DNA of 64,000 nt from Mesorhizobium sp. WSM3862. GTDB lineage: Bacteria; Pseudomonadota; Alphaproteobacteria; Rhizobiales; Rhizobiaceae. Positions within the stretch are counted from its first letter, which is position 1. Each line of letters begins with the position of its first letter. The stretch is taken from NCBI RefSeq assembly GCF_002294985.1, contig NZ_NSGE01000002.1, positions 496,001 to 560,000 of the forward strand, in the 5' to 3' direction. The position numbers and the translations under genes were made by a program. Positions 9,244-17,888 of the stretch are shown one piece after another. The notes beneath the pieces were generated by a model. It was given only the letters and a program-made list of their open reading frames with translations, was not told where the DNA came from and did no database searches.

Positions 9244-10029
9244 CTATTTCACACCGATGCCGGCGGTCAGGCCGCCGTCTATCTTGTAATCCGCGCCGGT
9301 GCAGAAGCTCGCTCTGGAGGAGCACAGAAAGGCGATGAGTTCGGCCACTTCTTCCGGTTCGCCGATGCGGCCAAGCGGATGCGCCGCACCGAAGCGCCTG
9401 TACGCTTCCTCGACATCGGCATCGCTGCCGGTTTCGCCACGCGCGGCCTTCTCCAGGATCGGTGTGCGGATCGAGCCTGGGCTGACCGAATTGACCCGGA
9501 TGCCGGCCGCCGCGTAATCGAGCGCCAGCGAACGCGTCAGCGTGTGGATGGCGCCCTTGGTCGTGGCATAGGCGGCGACGTTCTGCTGGCAGGCGAAACC
9601 CTGCACCGAGGCGACATTGACGATGGCGCCGCCACCGCGGCGGATCATTTCGGGGATGCCGAAATGCGCCGTCAGGTAGATCGAGCCGACATTGACCGTC
9701 ATGGTCTTGTTCCATGTTTCCCAGTCGGTCGTGGTCGCGGTTCCGTAGGGATGGACGGCCGCCGAATTGACGATCACGTCGAGGCCGCAGAACCGTGCGA
9801 CCCCGGCAGCGACGGCATCGCGGACCTGGTCCGCCACGGAGACGTCGGTGTCGACGACCAGCGCGCCGGCTTCGGAATTTTCGAGCTCCGCTCTCATTGC
9901 CGCATTGGCCGAGCGGTCGATGCCGCAGGCGATGATCGCAGCACCCCCTGCGGTGAGGCGCCTGGCGGTTGCCAGACCGATTCCCGTCGTCCCCGTCACC
10001 AGGGCGACCTTGCCAACAAAATCCTTCAT
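9244..10029 (-). CDS. SDR-family oxidoreductase (probably sugar-acid dehydrogenase)
   Basis: Product of 261 residues with classical short-chain dehydrogenase motifs: TGTTGIGLA (TGxxxGIG) at the N-terminus, the NSAAVHP segment (NNAG position), and the catalytic YATTK (YxxxK). The ATG at 10029 is preceded by AAGGAG at a suitable distance, whereas the longer frame from 10050 would overlap the regulator's stop. It follows the GntR/FCD regulator by 17 bp, so the two are likely co-transcribed. Next to divergent uxuA, an inferred role is interconversion of D-mannonate and D-fructuronate, replacing the unrelated UxuB dehydrogenase. Substrate is not proven by sequence. Confidence 0.8.
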   Translation of the reverse strand: MKDFVGKVALVTGTTGIGLATARRLTAGGAAIIACGIDRSANAAMRAELENSEAGALVVDTDVSVADQVRDAVAAGVARFCGLDVIVNSAAVHPYGTATTTDWETWNKTMTVNVGSIYLTAHFGIPEMIRRGGGAIVNVASVQGFACQQNVAAYATTKGAIHTLTRSLALDYAAAGIRVNSVSPGSIRTPILEKAARGETGSDADVEEAYRRFGAAHPLGRIGEPEEVAELIAFLCSSRASFCTGADYKIDGGLTAGIGVK

Positions 10030-10046
10030 TGCGGGAACTCCTTCAG

Positions 10047-10778
10047 TCACGTGTCCGACGCCGGCTCTTCCGGCAGGAATCGCAGGGCGAAATCGAGATG
10101 GCGGCTCATCAGGTAGGCGTAGGCCACCCTGTCGCGCGCGCGGAGGGCGGCGACGATCTCGCCATGCGCGGCGCGGGTGTCGGCCAGGACCGGGCGCATC
10201 TCCTTGCCGATGGTCATGATCCGCAGGATCACCGGGGAAAGGAAGGAATACATGTCCGACAGCATGCGGTTGTTCGCCAGCCCGATCAACGCCATGTGGA
10301 AGTCGAAATCACTCTCGGCGGCCTCCTGGATCGAGCGGCTCTCGACGATCCGCGCGTTGACCGCGTCGAGCGCTTCGATCTGCTCGTTGGTGGCGTTGAG
10401 CACGATGTGGTCACCGATGCCGACTTCGATGATGCGCCTGAAGCCCTGAATGTCGGCGAAGGAGGAGCGCGAGACATCCATATGCGCGGCAAAGAAATTC
10501 TGGATGGCGATGCTATGCCCGTCGGCGAGCACCGCGCCGACGCGGGGTTTCGGTTCGATCAGCCCGTAGGTCCGGATGGCGCGCAAAGCCTCGCGCACGG
10601 TGTTGCGACTGGCGCCGGTGATCTCGCTGAGCTCGCGCTCTGTCGGCAGCACGTCGCCGACATTCAGCTGCCGCGAGCGGATGAGATCGAGGATCCGCCC
10701 GGCCGCGGCATCGACCGCCGAGCTGCCACCGGGGTGGCGGCGGGCGACGCTGTCGCGCACGGCCTGAGAATTTTCCAA
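10047..10778 (-). CDS. GntR-family transcriptional regulator, FCD/FadR subfamily (UxuR-like)
   Basis: Product of 243 residues. The N-terminal winged helix-turn-helix (LPTERELSEITGASRNTVRE and the wing after it) is typical of GntR regulators. The remainder is the all-helical FCD ligand-binding domain, with the expected acidic and histidine positions (SDFDFHMALI and RAAHGEIVAAL). The start is a TTG at 10778 preceded by GGGAGG with 6-nt spacing. It is divergent from uxuA and upstream of an SDR gene. Two identical 12-bp inverted elements in the shared intergenic region are good candidates for its operators. A hexuronate intermediate as inducer is an inference. Confidence 0.85.
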   Translation of the reverse strand: MENSQAVRDSVARRHPGGSSAVDAAAGRILDLIRSRQLNVGDVLPTERELSEITGASRNTVREALRAIRTYGLIEPKPRVGAVLADGHSIAIQNFFAAHMDVSRSSFADIQGFRRIIEVGIGDHIVLNATNEQIEALDAVNARIVESRSIQEAAESDFDFHMALIGLANNRMLSDMYSFLSPVILRIMTIGKEMRPVLADTRAAHGEIVAALRARDRVAYAYLMSRHLDFALRFLPEEPASDT

Positions 10779-10792
10779 TGACGACCTCCCAA

Positions 10793-10934
10793 ATTGTTGG
10801 ACCAGAATATCGAAAGATTACGGGAAAACAATCGAGTTGGATGCCGTCTCGATCGGTTTAGCACGCTACTTGTCGTCCGTCAGGCGTCCGAGAAAGCCGA
10901 AATTGTCGATTGACTCTCATCGTGGTCCAACAAT
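10793..10934. promoter_or_regulatory. Divergent regulatory region with a pair of inverted 12-bp operator-like elements
   Basis: ATTGTTGGACCA at 10793-10804 and its exact reverse complement TGGTCCAACAAT at 10923-10934 sit at the two ends of the spacer between the GntR/FCD regulator and uxuA. One lies just before the regulator's ribosome-binding site, the other about 34 bp before the uxuA start. Short GG/CC-centred elements of this kind are typical of FCD regulators. A model in which the regulator represses both divergent promoters is inferred. Confidence 0.6.
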
Positions 10935-10967
10935 AACTTGCCGCTCCCTCTCAAAGGAAGGCAGAAA

Positions 10968-12152
10968 ATGGAGCAGTGCTGGCGTTGGTATGGCCCGGAC
11001 GATCCGGTGACGCTGGATCACGTCAAGCAGGCCGGGGCGACGGGCGTCGTCTCGGCGCTGCACGACATCTATGACGGGCGCGCCTGGCCGCTGGAAAACA
11101 TCCTGGAGCGCAAGCGGATCATCGAGGCGGCGGGGCTGACCTGGTCGGTCGTCGAGAGCATCCCCGTCCACAACTCGATCAAGATCGGCTCGCCGGAACG
11201 GCTGCGCTATGTCGGCTTTTACAAGGATACCATCCGAGTGCTGGCGAAGGCCGGCATCGCGACGATCTGCTACAATTTCATGCCGGTGGTCGACTGGACC
11301 CGCACCGATCTGGCGTATCGCCTTCCGACGACGGGTTATGCATTGCGTTTCGACGCGATCGATTTCGCGGCCTACGACCTGTTCGTGCTGAAGCGCCGGA
11401 ATGCCGAGGCCGGCTACATCGCCGCCCGCATCGCCGAAGCGGAAGCGCGATTGAAAGAGCTCAGCGACGAGAAAATCGACCGGATCGAGCGTAACCTTAT
11501 CGCCGGACTGCCCGCCACCGAGCGCAGCTACAACCGGGACACTTTTCGCGAGGCCTTGGCTGAGTACGATTCAATTGGGCCAAGGGAATTGCGCGACAAT
11601 CTCGCCTGGTTCCTGCGCGAGATTATTCCGGTCGCCGAACAGGAAGGGGTGCGCATGTGCATCCATCCCGACGATCCGCCCTTCTCGCTCTACGGCCTGC
11701 CGCGCATCGTTTCGACAGCTGACGATGCGCGATTCATCCTCAATGCCGTGGACAGCCCGGCAAACGGGCTGACATTCTGCACAGGCTCCTACGGCACGCG
11801 CGCCGACAACGACATCGTCGCCATGGTCAAGGAGTTCGCGGGCCGCATCCATTTCGTCCATCTGCGCAACGTCACCATCGAGGATGACGGCTCCTTCTAT
11901 GAGGCCGAGCATCTCGAGGGCGGCACCGACATGGCGCATGTCATCCTCGCCCTGATGCAGGAGGAAGCGCGCCGTCGGAAGGAAGGCCGCGCCGACTGGC
12001 GCATTCCGATGCGGCCCGATCACGGACATCTGCTCGCCGACGACATCGGCAAGACCAGGATCAATCCCGGTTATTCGCTGATCGGCAGGCTGAAGGGCCT
12101 CGCCGAACTGCGCGGCATCATGCGGGCCGTCGAACGGTTCGGGCTGGCATAG
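10968..12152 (+). CDS. uxuA: Mannonate dehydratase
   Basis: Product of 394 residues, the usual length for UxuA. It dehydrates D-mannonate to 2-keto-3-deoxy-D-gluconate in hexuronate catabolism. Recognisable family motifs are the start [10 protein letters not shown], the metal-site segment [24 protein letters not shown] and IPMRPDHGH. The ATG at 10968 has AAGGAAGG upstream; an earlier in-frame codon at 10938 lacks this. It is transcribed away from a GntR/FCD regulator and an SDR dehydrogenase, making a compact hexuronate-utilisation locus. Its stop is followed immediately, in the same frame, by a decayed MaoC-family sequence. Confidence 0.93.
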   Translation: MEQCWRWYGPDDPVTLDHVKQAGATGVVSALHDIYDGRAWPLENILERKRIIEAAGLTWSVVESIPVHNSIKIGSPERLRYVGFYKDTIRVLAKAGIATICYNFMPVVDWTRTDLAYRLPTTGYALRFDAIDFAAYDLFVLKRRNAEAGYIAARIAEAEARLKELSDEKIDRIERNLIAGLPATERSYNRDTFREALAEYDSIGPRELRDNLAWFLREIIPVAEQEGVRMCIHPDDPPFSLYGLPRIVSTADDARFILNAVDSPANGLTFCTGSYGTRADNDIVAMVKEFAGRIHFVHLRNVTIEDDGSFYEAEHLEGGTDMAHVILALMQEEARRRKEGRADWRIPMRPDHGHLLADDIGKTRINPGYSLIGRLKGLAELRGIMRAVERFGLA

Positions 12153-12507
12153 GAATCGAAGCCTTCCACCGACGCTACCGGCGAGCGAAATCCGCTGCAT
12201 GATGACCGCGTGCCGACCGACCAATCGGTGTTCGGCAAGCTGATCCTCCACGGCCGCGTCAGTTCTGGTACTCTCAATACCTGGTCGCGGAGGATTTGCC
12301 TGGGGCCGGGACGGTCTTTCTTGAAATCGCATGGAAGTTCGTCAAGGTGGTCGGCGTTGACGAGGCGATCACCGGACGCGTGGAGGTCAAGAAGTTGCGC
12401 CCCGACAAGCCGATCTGCAAGATCGAGACCAGCCTACGCAACGGCCAGGGGAGCTTTGTCCCACCGGCGCGGCGACCGTGTTGACCGTCCCGCTGCAAGG
12501 CGCATGA
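12153..12507 (+). pseudogene. Frameshifted MaoC-family (hotdog) acyl dehydratase remnant
   Basis: Three reading frames in sequence give one MaoC-like protein. In the frame of the uxuA stop: STDATGERNPLHDD and FGKLILHG (12168-12255). In another frame from about 12260: AEDLPGAGTVFLEIAWKFVK and LRPDKPICKIETSLRN. In the third from 12451: ELCPTGAATVLTVPL ending at the TGA at 12505-12507. The order matches the hotdog dehydratase, including the D-x-NPLH-x-D and hydratase-type signatures. No start codon remains because the N-terminus abuts the uxuA stop. Its terminal ATGA overlaps the start of the MFS gene, so it was probably the first gene of an operon with that transporter before decay. Sequencing error is an alternative for one shift but less so for two plus a missing start. 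Confidence 0.7.
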
Positions 12508-13748
12508 GCGCGGTGAGCGGCAGCCCGCTTGGCATGGCCGCCGACAGCGGCCGCTGGCGCCTGCTGTCGCTGCTTTGCCTGGCGGTCGTTCTGTCGCTGA
12601 CCACCTGGTTTTCGGCGACCGCCATCCTGCCCGAACTGAGGCAGGAGCTTGCGCTCGGCGCCGGCGGGGAGGCCTGGCTGACCAACGGTGTTCAGGTCGG
12701 CTTCGTGATCGGTGCGCTGGGTGCGAGCCTTGTCAACCTTCCCGATTTGGTGCGGCTCAGCCGGCTGATGGCGGCCGCCGCTTTTGTCGCCGCGCTCGCC
12801 AATGCGAGCCTGCTGCTTCATCCCGGGCCAGGCGGCGTGATCGCCGCGCGTATTGTCACCGGCGCAGCGCTTGCCGGCGTCTATCCGCCGGCGCTGAAGC
12901 TGGTCGCCACCTGGTTCACGCGCGACCGGGGGCTGGCGCTCGGCGCAGTCATCGGCGCGCTCACCATCGGCTCGGCGCTGCCGCATCTCTTTCGCGCTGT
13001 CCTGACCGCGCTCGACTGGCGGTCGGTGGTCGCGGCCGCCAGTGTAGCAACGACCATCGGCGCGCTGCTGTTTCTCTTGTTCGCAAGGGAGGGGCCCTAT
13101 CCTTTCGGCAAGGCGGTGTTCGAGCCATCGCGCATCGGGCAGGTGTTTCGCGAGCGGCCGCTGCTCCTGGCCAATCTCGGCTATCTCGGCCATATGTGGG
13201 AACTCTACGCCATGTGGGCGTGGCTGCTTGCCTATACGCGCTCGGCATTCGAGGCGCAGGCGATCGGATCGGCCGCTTCCGCCTCGCTTTCGACCTTCTT
13301 CGTCGTCGCCTCCGGCATCATTGGCTGCCTGTTGGGCGGCTATCTGTCGGACCGCATCGGCAGAACCGCGACCACCGCCGGCATGATGATCGTCTCGGGA
13401 AGCTGTGCGCTGCTGATGGGCTTCCTGTTTGCCGGGCCGCTTTGGCTCTTCATGCTGGTCGCCGTCGTCTGGGGTATTTCGGTGATCGGCGATTCGGCGC
13501 AATTCTCCGCCGCAGTGACCGAGCTCGGCGATCGCCGCTTCGTCGGCACGGCGCTGTCGGTGCAGCTTGGCGCCGGCTTTGCGCTGACGGTGCTCGCCAT
13601 CTGGCTGACGCCGCGCTTCGCCGACTTCATCGGCGGCTGGCGCTGGGCCTTCCTGCTGCTGGTGCCGGGCCCGCTTCTCGGGGCGGCCGCTATGCTGTGG
13701 TTGCGAAACTTGCCGGAGAGCGTGAAAATGGCCGGCGGCCTCCGCTAG
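12504..13748 (+). CDS. MFS transporter
   Basis: Product of 414 residues with about 12 hydrophobic helices and the size of the major facilitator superfamily. The ATG at 12504 overlaps the stop of the decayed MaoC frame; a longer in-frame ORF from 12210 is only readthrough of the pseudogene. Loop sequences include the TWFTRDRGLALG segment after TM4 and GGYLSDRIGRTAT between TM8 and TM9, the latter a clear MFS motif A-like loop. Substrate is unknown. Proximity to uxuA allows a hexuronate or sugar-acid substrate, but the overlap with a MaoC remnant argues for an organic or acyl acid instead. Confidence 0.85.
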   Translation: MSAVSGSPLGMAADSGRWRLLSLLCLAVVLSLTTWFSATAILPELRQELALGAGGEAWLTNGVQVGFVIGALGASLVNLPDLVRLSRLMAAAAFVAALANASLLLHPGPGGVIAARIVTGAALAGVYPPALKLVATWFTRDRGLALGAVIGALTIGSALPHLFRAVLTALDWRSVVAAASVATTIGALLFLLFAREGPYPFGKAVFEPSRIGQVFRERPLLLANLGYLGHMWELYAMWAWLLAYTRSAFEAQAIGSAASASLSTFFVVASGIIGCLLGGYLSDRIGRTATTAGMMIVSGSCALLMGFLFAGPLWLFMLVAVVWGISVIGDSAQFSAAVTELGDRRFVGTALSVQLGAGFALTVLAIWLTPRFADFIGGWRWAFLLLVPGPLLGAAAMLWLRNLPESVKMAGGLR

Positions 13749-13963
13749 CGCTCTTGCTCCTCGACTGTCTAGCGCTGGAGCCGATTGAGAACCTCGTCGC
13801 TACGCAAATCGCCAGCGCTGGGCCCGCGCTGCTCCGTTGGGCGTAAGGTTGGCGATTGCACATTTGCCGGGAACAATGCAGCCTAGCTTCGAGGCTCGAA
13901 AGCTGCCTCCCGGAGCGGGGCCATGCAGGCAGGATACGCGGCACAGTTACTGGTGCAGATGTC

Positions 13964-16168
13964 ATGACACGCGCCCAGTTGGCCGGCGTCATCCTGGGTC
14001 TGTCGCTGGTCGCAGCGCTTACCATTGTCCGGGCGAGCGACCCGCAGCCGTTGAGACTCGCCCGCGAAGCGACGTTCGACCAGTATCAGAGGCTGGCACC
14101 TCGCCGCTTCGAGTCGATGCCCGTCCGCGTGGTGGACATCGACGAGGTCTCATTGCAGCAGTTCGGGCAGTGGCCGTGGCCCAGGGATCGCATGGCGGCC
14201 CTGGTCGAAAAGCTGACGGAGCTTGGTGCGTCAGCCATCGCGTTTGACATTCTTTTCGCCGAGCCCGACCGTCTGTCGCCTCGCACTGTCCTCCGCGACG
14301 TGCCGGGCATCGATCCGGCCCTGCTCGACCGCCTGCCCGACAATGACGAGATCTTCGCCGGGTCGATCGCCGGCAAGCCAGTTATCCTGGGCTACGGCAT
14401 CTCCAACGAAGGGAACTATCGGCCGCAAATCAAGGCTGGCATTGCCTTTATGGGCGAGAGCCCGATCGCTGCTCCTCCGCCTATCAAGGCAGCCACGCCG
14501 CTGCGGCCGCAGCTTGAGGCCAATTCACCCGGCATCGGACACATCAGCCTCAATCCCGGCAGATCGACCGCTGTGGTGAGGACAGCCCCACTCTTTCTGA
14601 CTGATGGCGAGCAGCTTTATCCGGATCTTGCCCTCGAAGCCATAAGAGTAGCGCAGAGGGCCTCCACCTACCTCATTACCGGCGCGCCGGATCGGCAGGG
14701 CATAATGACCTCCGTCAAGATCGGCGACTTCGTTGTCCCGGTGACCTCGGCCGGCGAACTCTGGCTCTACGTTAGCCCCGACAGGGCCGAGCGTTATGTT
14801 TCGGCGAAGGACGTGCTTGCACCCGGCGGCGTCTCGTCCGAAACGAGGGCCGCGATCGAAGGCAGCATCGTGTTTGTCGGCACTTCGGCCGCCGGGCTGC
14901 AGGACATTCGTGTCACCGCGCTCGGTGAGAACGTGCCGGGCGTCTCGATCCACGCGCAGATCGTTGAACAGGTGCTGTCCGGCCACTACCTGTCTCGGCC
15001 CGATTGGGCAAACGGGCTGGAAATCGCGTCGATCGCGATGCTCGGCAGCCTTCTGGTGATCCTGACGATTTTCGTAAGCCCCGCGATTGCGCTCGCCTGC
15101 GGGCTTGCTATCACGGGCCTGGCGCTCGTCGCATCATGGCTTGCCTTTTCGCTTGGGGGACTGCTGTTCGACCCGTTTGCGCCGATCCTCATGGGCACGA
15201 TCACGCATTTCGCGACAACCTCTTTCCGCTTCCTGGTGACTGATCGGGAGCGGCGCGCGATCCGGCGGGCCTTCGGACAGTATTTGTCGCCATCGCTTCT
15301 CTACCGCATCGAGCACACGCGCGACGCGCTTCGTCTTGGCGGCGACGACCGAGAACTGACCGTGATGTTTGTCGATGTGCGAAACTTCACGGAGATCAGC
15401 GAAAGACTGCCGCCCACCGCCGTCGTGCGGTTTTTGAACACGCTTCTCGACGCGCTCAGCCGTCATGTCACCGCCAATGAAGGCACGCTCGACAAGTTCA
15501 TCGGCGATTCGATCATGGCCTTTTGGAATGCCCCGGTCGACGTCACCGATCATCCTCGCAAAGCCGCTCGCGCGGCATTGGCGATGCGCGAGACGATTGC
15601 CCGCCTCAACGAAAGCGATGCATTCGGATTTGGGGCCGGGCAGACGGTTCGCATCGGTATCGGAATTCATACCGGCGTCGCCTGTGTCGGCAATATGGGC
15701 GCGGAGTCGCGTTTCAACTATTCGGCCGTTGGCGACGCGGTGAACATCGCAGCGCGTATCGAGACAACGTGCAAGACGGTGAGTTTCGATATTCTCGCGT
15801 CCGACGACACAGTAAGATCGCTGCAAGGCTGGGCTTTGCTCGACGCGGGATCGCTGGAACTCAAGGGAAAGAGCACGAGGACCAGAATCAATGCCGTCGT
15901 AGGCGATGAAAACGTTGGGTCGTCGCCGGATTTTGGGGAATTGCGGCTTCTCCACGGCAAGCTCGTCGAGGCGTTGCAATCGCGCTTGCCAGGCAGCCGA
16001 AAGATGATCGCGGCGGCCAAAGCCAAAAGCGCGAGGCTACCGGCAGGATTGCAGGAATTCTATGGCCGGATCTCGCGCAGAGCGGACGATTTTGCTGGCA
16101 AACGGGCGGGAGCGGCGATGGAAACGAATGCCGGCTATGCGGAGCAACAATTCGGCTCCGGTTCCTGA
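13964..16168 (+). CDS. Membrane adenylate/guanylate cyclase with CHASE2 sensor domain
   Basis: Product of 734 residues from the ATG at 13964. It has an N-terminal membrane helix, a large extracytoplasmic CHASE2 domain (about 30-345, containing VRVVDIDEVSLQQFGQWPWP and GASAIAFDILFAEPD), three closely spaced hydrophobic helices, then a class III cyclase domain. Catalytic features are intact: VMFVDVRNFTEIS with metal Asp, LDKFIGDSIMAFW with substrate Lys and second metal Asp, and NYSAVGDAVNIAARIE with the Asn/Arg pair. It probably makes cAMP in response to an envelope signal. It is convergent with a FecR-domain gene, a pairing seen with CHASE2 cyclases in rhizobia. The frame opens earlier at 13856, but that extension is not protein-like. 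Confidence 0.9.
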   Translation: MTRAQLAGVILGLSLVAALTIVRASDPQPLRLAREATFDQYQRLAPRRFESMPVRVVDIDEVSLQQFGQWPWPRDRMAALVEKLTELGASAIAFDILFAEPDRLSPRTVLRDVPGIDPALLDRLPDNDEIFAGSIAGKPVILGYGISNEGNYRPQIKAGIAFMGESPIAAPPPIKAATPLRPQLEANSPGIGHISLNPGRSTAVVRTAPLFLTDGEQLYPDLALEAIRVAQRASTYLITGAPDRQGIMTSVKIGDFVVPVTSAGELWLYVSPDRAERYVSAKDVLAPGGVSSETRAAIEGSIVFVGTSAAGLQDIRVTALGENVPGVSIHAQIVEQVLSGHYLSRPDWANGLEIASIAMLGSLLVILTIFVSPAIALACGLAITGLALVASWLAFSLGGLLFDPFAPILMGTITHFATTSFRFLVTDRERRAIRRAFGQYLSPSLLYRIEHTRDALRLGGDDRELTVMFVDVRNFTEISERLPPTAVVRFLNTLLDALSRHVTANEGTLDKFIGDSIMAFWNAPVDVTDHPRKAARAALAMRETIARLNESDAFGFGAGQTVRIGIGIHTGVACVGNMGAESRFNYSAVGDAVNIAARIETTCKTVSFDILASDDTVRSLQGWALLDAGSLELKGKSTRTRINAVVGDENVGSSPDFGELRLLHGKLVEALQSRLPGSRKMIAAAKAKSARLPAGLQEFYGRISRRADDFAGKRAGAAMETNAGYAEQQFGSGS

Positions 16169-16294
16169 CCTTCATTCATGCAGGGCGGTCGACCGCTCGA
16201 CTCGCCGCTGTTCAAGGGCAATAATTTCGTCCACCCCGACGTAGGGGCGAGTTGGCCCAGACCGGTTGGCGAAGTCGGATACGGACGCGCCGAG

Positions 16295-16320
16295 AAAAAG
16301 AGCGGCTATCCGCTGCTCTT
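16295..16320 (-). terminator. Probable Rho-independent terminator of the FecR-domain gene
   Basis: On the minus strand AAGAGC and GCTCTT pair around an interior loop and the stem is followed directly by TTTTTC. It lies 27-52 bp beyond the stop of the FecR gene, in the gap between two convergent genes. The stem has an asymmetric bulge, so strength is uncertain. Confidence 0.4.
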
Positions 16321-16346
16321 GCCGCTGCCGGCCACCGCCCCTGCCG

Positions 16347-17210
16347 CTACTTTTTGCCAGGACCCTTGGATTTTCCGGGATTGCTGGGATCGTGCTTGCC
16401 CGGATCATTTCCATGGCCGTTGTTGCCGTCATCTATGTCGCCCCGCGGCGGGCTCGGCGGATCGGGCGTGCCCGGACCGGGTGGTGCCGGTGAGTTGCGC
16501 CGCTGCGGCCGCGCCGTATGCTCCTGCTGAATGGCAGCCGTAAGCCCGCAATTTCCGCCGATTGCGTCAAAGCCTCCCGAGAGCTGCTGATTGCCGGTCA
16601 GAAACGGCAATGCCCGCGAGGTCCCGAGTGTGGTGAGCACAGATCGATTGACCTTGACAACGTCGGTCATTGCGCCTGACGGCGTCGCGACCACACAATC
16701 GCAGCGCCGCTTCAGTTCCCTGCATCCGCCGCCGCTGCAGAATCGGGCCGACCCCTTCAGCAGCACGACGGCGGTTTTGCCGTTGGGCGCGATGTGGACA
16801 TCGAATGCTGTTCCCCGCACGCCTATTGTGCCTGCGGGCGTCACAATCTGGTAGGCGGACGAAGGCGAGCTCCCGCTTATCCAGCGAAACGTTCCCTTGG
16901 CAGCGCGGATGGTGAGCTTCTTCACCGAATTATCATCGTTGAAGACGTATTTGTCGAGGACGACGGAAGAACCCCACCCCACCGCCAGCTTGGTGCCATC
17001 CCGGAAGACGAATTGGCCAAGTCCCGTATTGGATGTCCTGATACGTTCGTCCCGATGAACCGGTGCGCTGACCACCAGTGGTCCGGTTGCGCCGGTAACG
17101 GCAGTCTTGATCACGACTGCCCGGCCCACTGCTTCGGCGGCTATGGTCGGTGTCGCATTGATGAGATTCGCGGCAAGCGCGACAACTGCAGCCCACCTCA
17201 AGGACGGCAT
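16347..17210 (-). CDS. FecR-domain periplasmic protein
   Basis: Product of 287 residues with a Sec-type signal (hydrophobic 5-20, likely cleavage after TIAA near residue 25). The FecR domain follows (about 35-165): GLGQFVFRDGTKLAVGWGSS, KGTFRWISG, IVTPAGTIGVRGTAFDVHI and the closing VVLLKGSARF. This fold binds envelope components in other systems. A cysteine-rich loop (CSGGGCRELKRRCDC) follows the domain. The tail from about 235 is proline-, glycine- and asparagine-rich and looks disordered. It is not a TonB/sigma FecR anti-sigma factor, because there is no N-terminal cytoplasmic segment. Convergent position with the CHASE2 cyclase suggests a shared envelope process, which is an inference. 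Confidence 0.82.
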   Translation of the reverse strand: MPSLRWAAVVALAANLINATPTIAAEAVGRAVVIKTAVTGATGPLVVSAPVHRDERIRTSNTGLGQFVFRDGTKLAVGWGSSVVLDKYVFNDDNSVKKLTIRAAKGTFRWISGSSPSSAYQIVTPAGTIGVRGTAFDVHIAPNGKTAVVLLKGSARFCSGGGCRELKRRCDCVVATPSGAMTDVVKVNRSVLTTLGTSRALPFLTGNQQLSGGFDAIGGNCGLTAAIQQEHTARPQRRNSPAPPGPGTPDPPSPPRGDIDDGNNGHGNDPGKHDPSNPGKSKGPGKK

Positions 17211-17888
17211 GGCATCCTCCCCGAAACGGCTTTATTAGCACATGCTTGAAAGGCTGTCCCCGCGGAGTCATACCTCAATTTGAGTAGGACATGGCTCTTT
17301 CGCTTGGGCGACGCTCGAAGGCACAATCGTCGACGTTAGGTCCTGCGCTTGGGTGGGCCGCGCGGGGTTGCCCCCTCGCTCATCGGGTCGGAGGTGGGAC
17401 AACGGCAATACAATGCTGTTACTGAATCGTCTGGCTGAGGGACAAGGCGATGTTCTGCGTGGGCGGCGTGAGAGCGCCCGCATCTGGGGCATCGATCATG
17501 GTTTGTGTCGGCGCGCTGTCTTTGAAGACCTTCAGCCCATTCTTGGGCAGTTTAGCCGCGTCGGCCACGAGGGAGGAGCGCCATCGCCCTGGCCGCTTTT
17601 CTGAAAGCAAGCAATCGGCCAGCCCGCGACCCGTCTCGATACAAGTGCATGTATCCGCCGTGATCTATCTGCAGCGCACGAGGCCGACAAGGCAAATAGG
17701 CTGGGCATCGCATCCAATGTGCATAGCAGCTGAGCAGACGCTGCTCAGCATATGAACCCTCTTGGGTAATATAATTTGAAAAAATTGCTCCCTCATGTTC
17801 AAAACAGGTCGATAGACCCGCGAGAAATGGGTTCGAATCCTGCGGGGGACCCGCGGTCCTCAGGCGAGAATTCTAAAGAGGTTCGACA
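17211..17888. other. Long intergenic region, no supported gene
   Basis: About 680 bp lie between the FecR start and the first glycosyltransferase. ORFs of 60-100 codons occur on both strands (for example 17450-17755 plus) but have no recognisable domain, no good ribosome-binding site and no protein-like composition. The end nearer 17889 becomes AT-rich (17757-17800) and probably holds the promoter of the glycosyltransferase operon. A T-loop-like GGGTTCGAATCCTG at about 17829-17842 is not part of a foldable tRNA. Confidence 0.45.

Noticed and set aside
17820-17870. GGGTTCGAATCCTG resembling a tRNA T-arm, possible tRNA or attachment-site fragment
   Set aside because: Flanking bases do not make a T-stem of five pairs, there is no acceptor, D or anticodon arm, and no integrase is nearby, so it is most likely chance.
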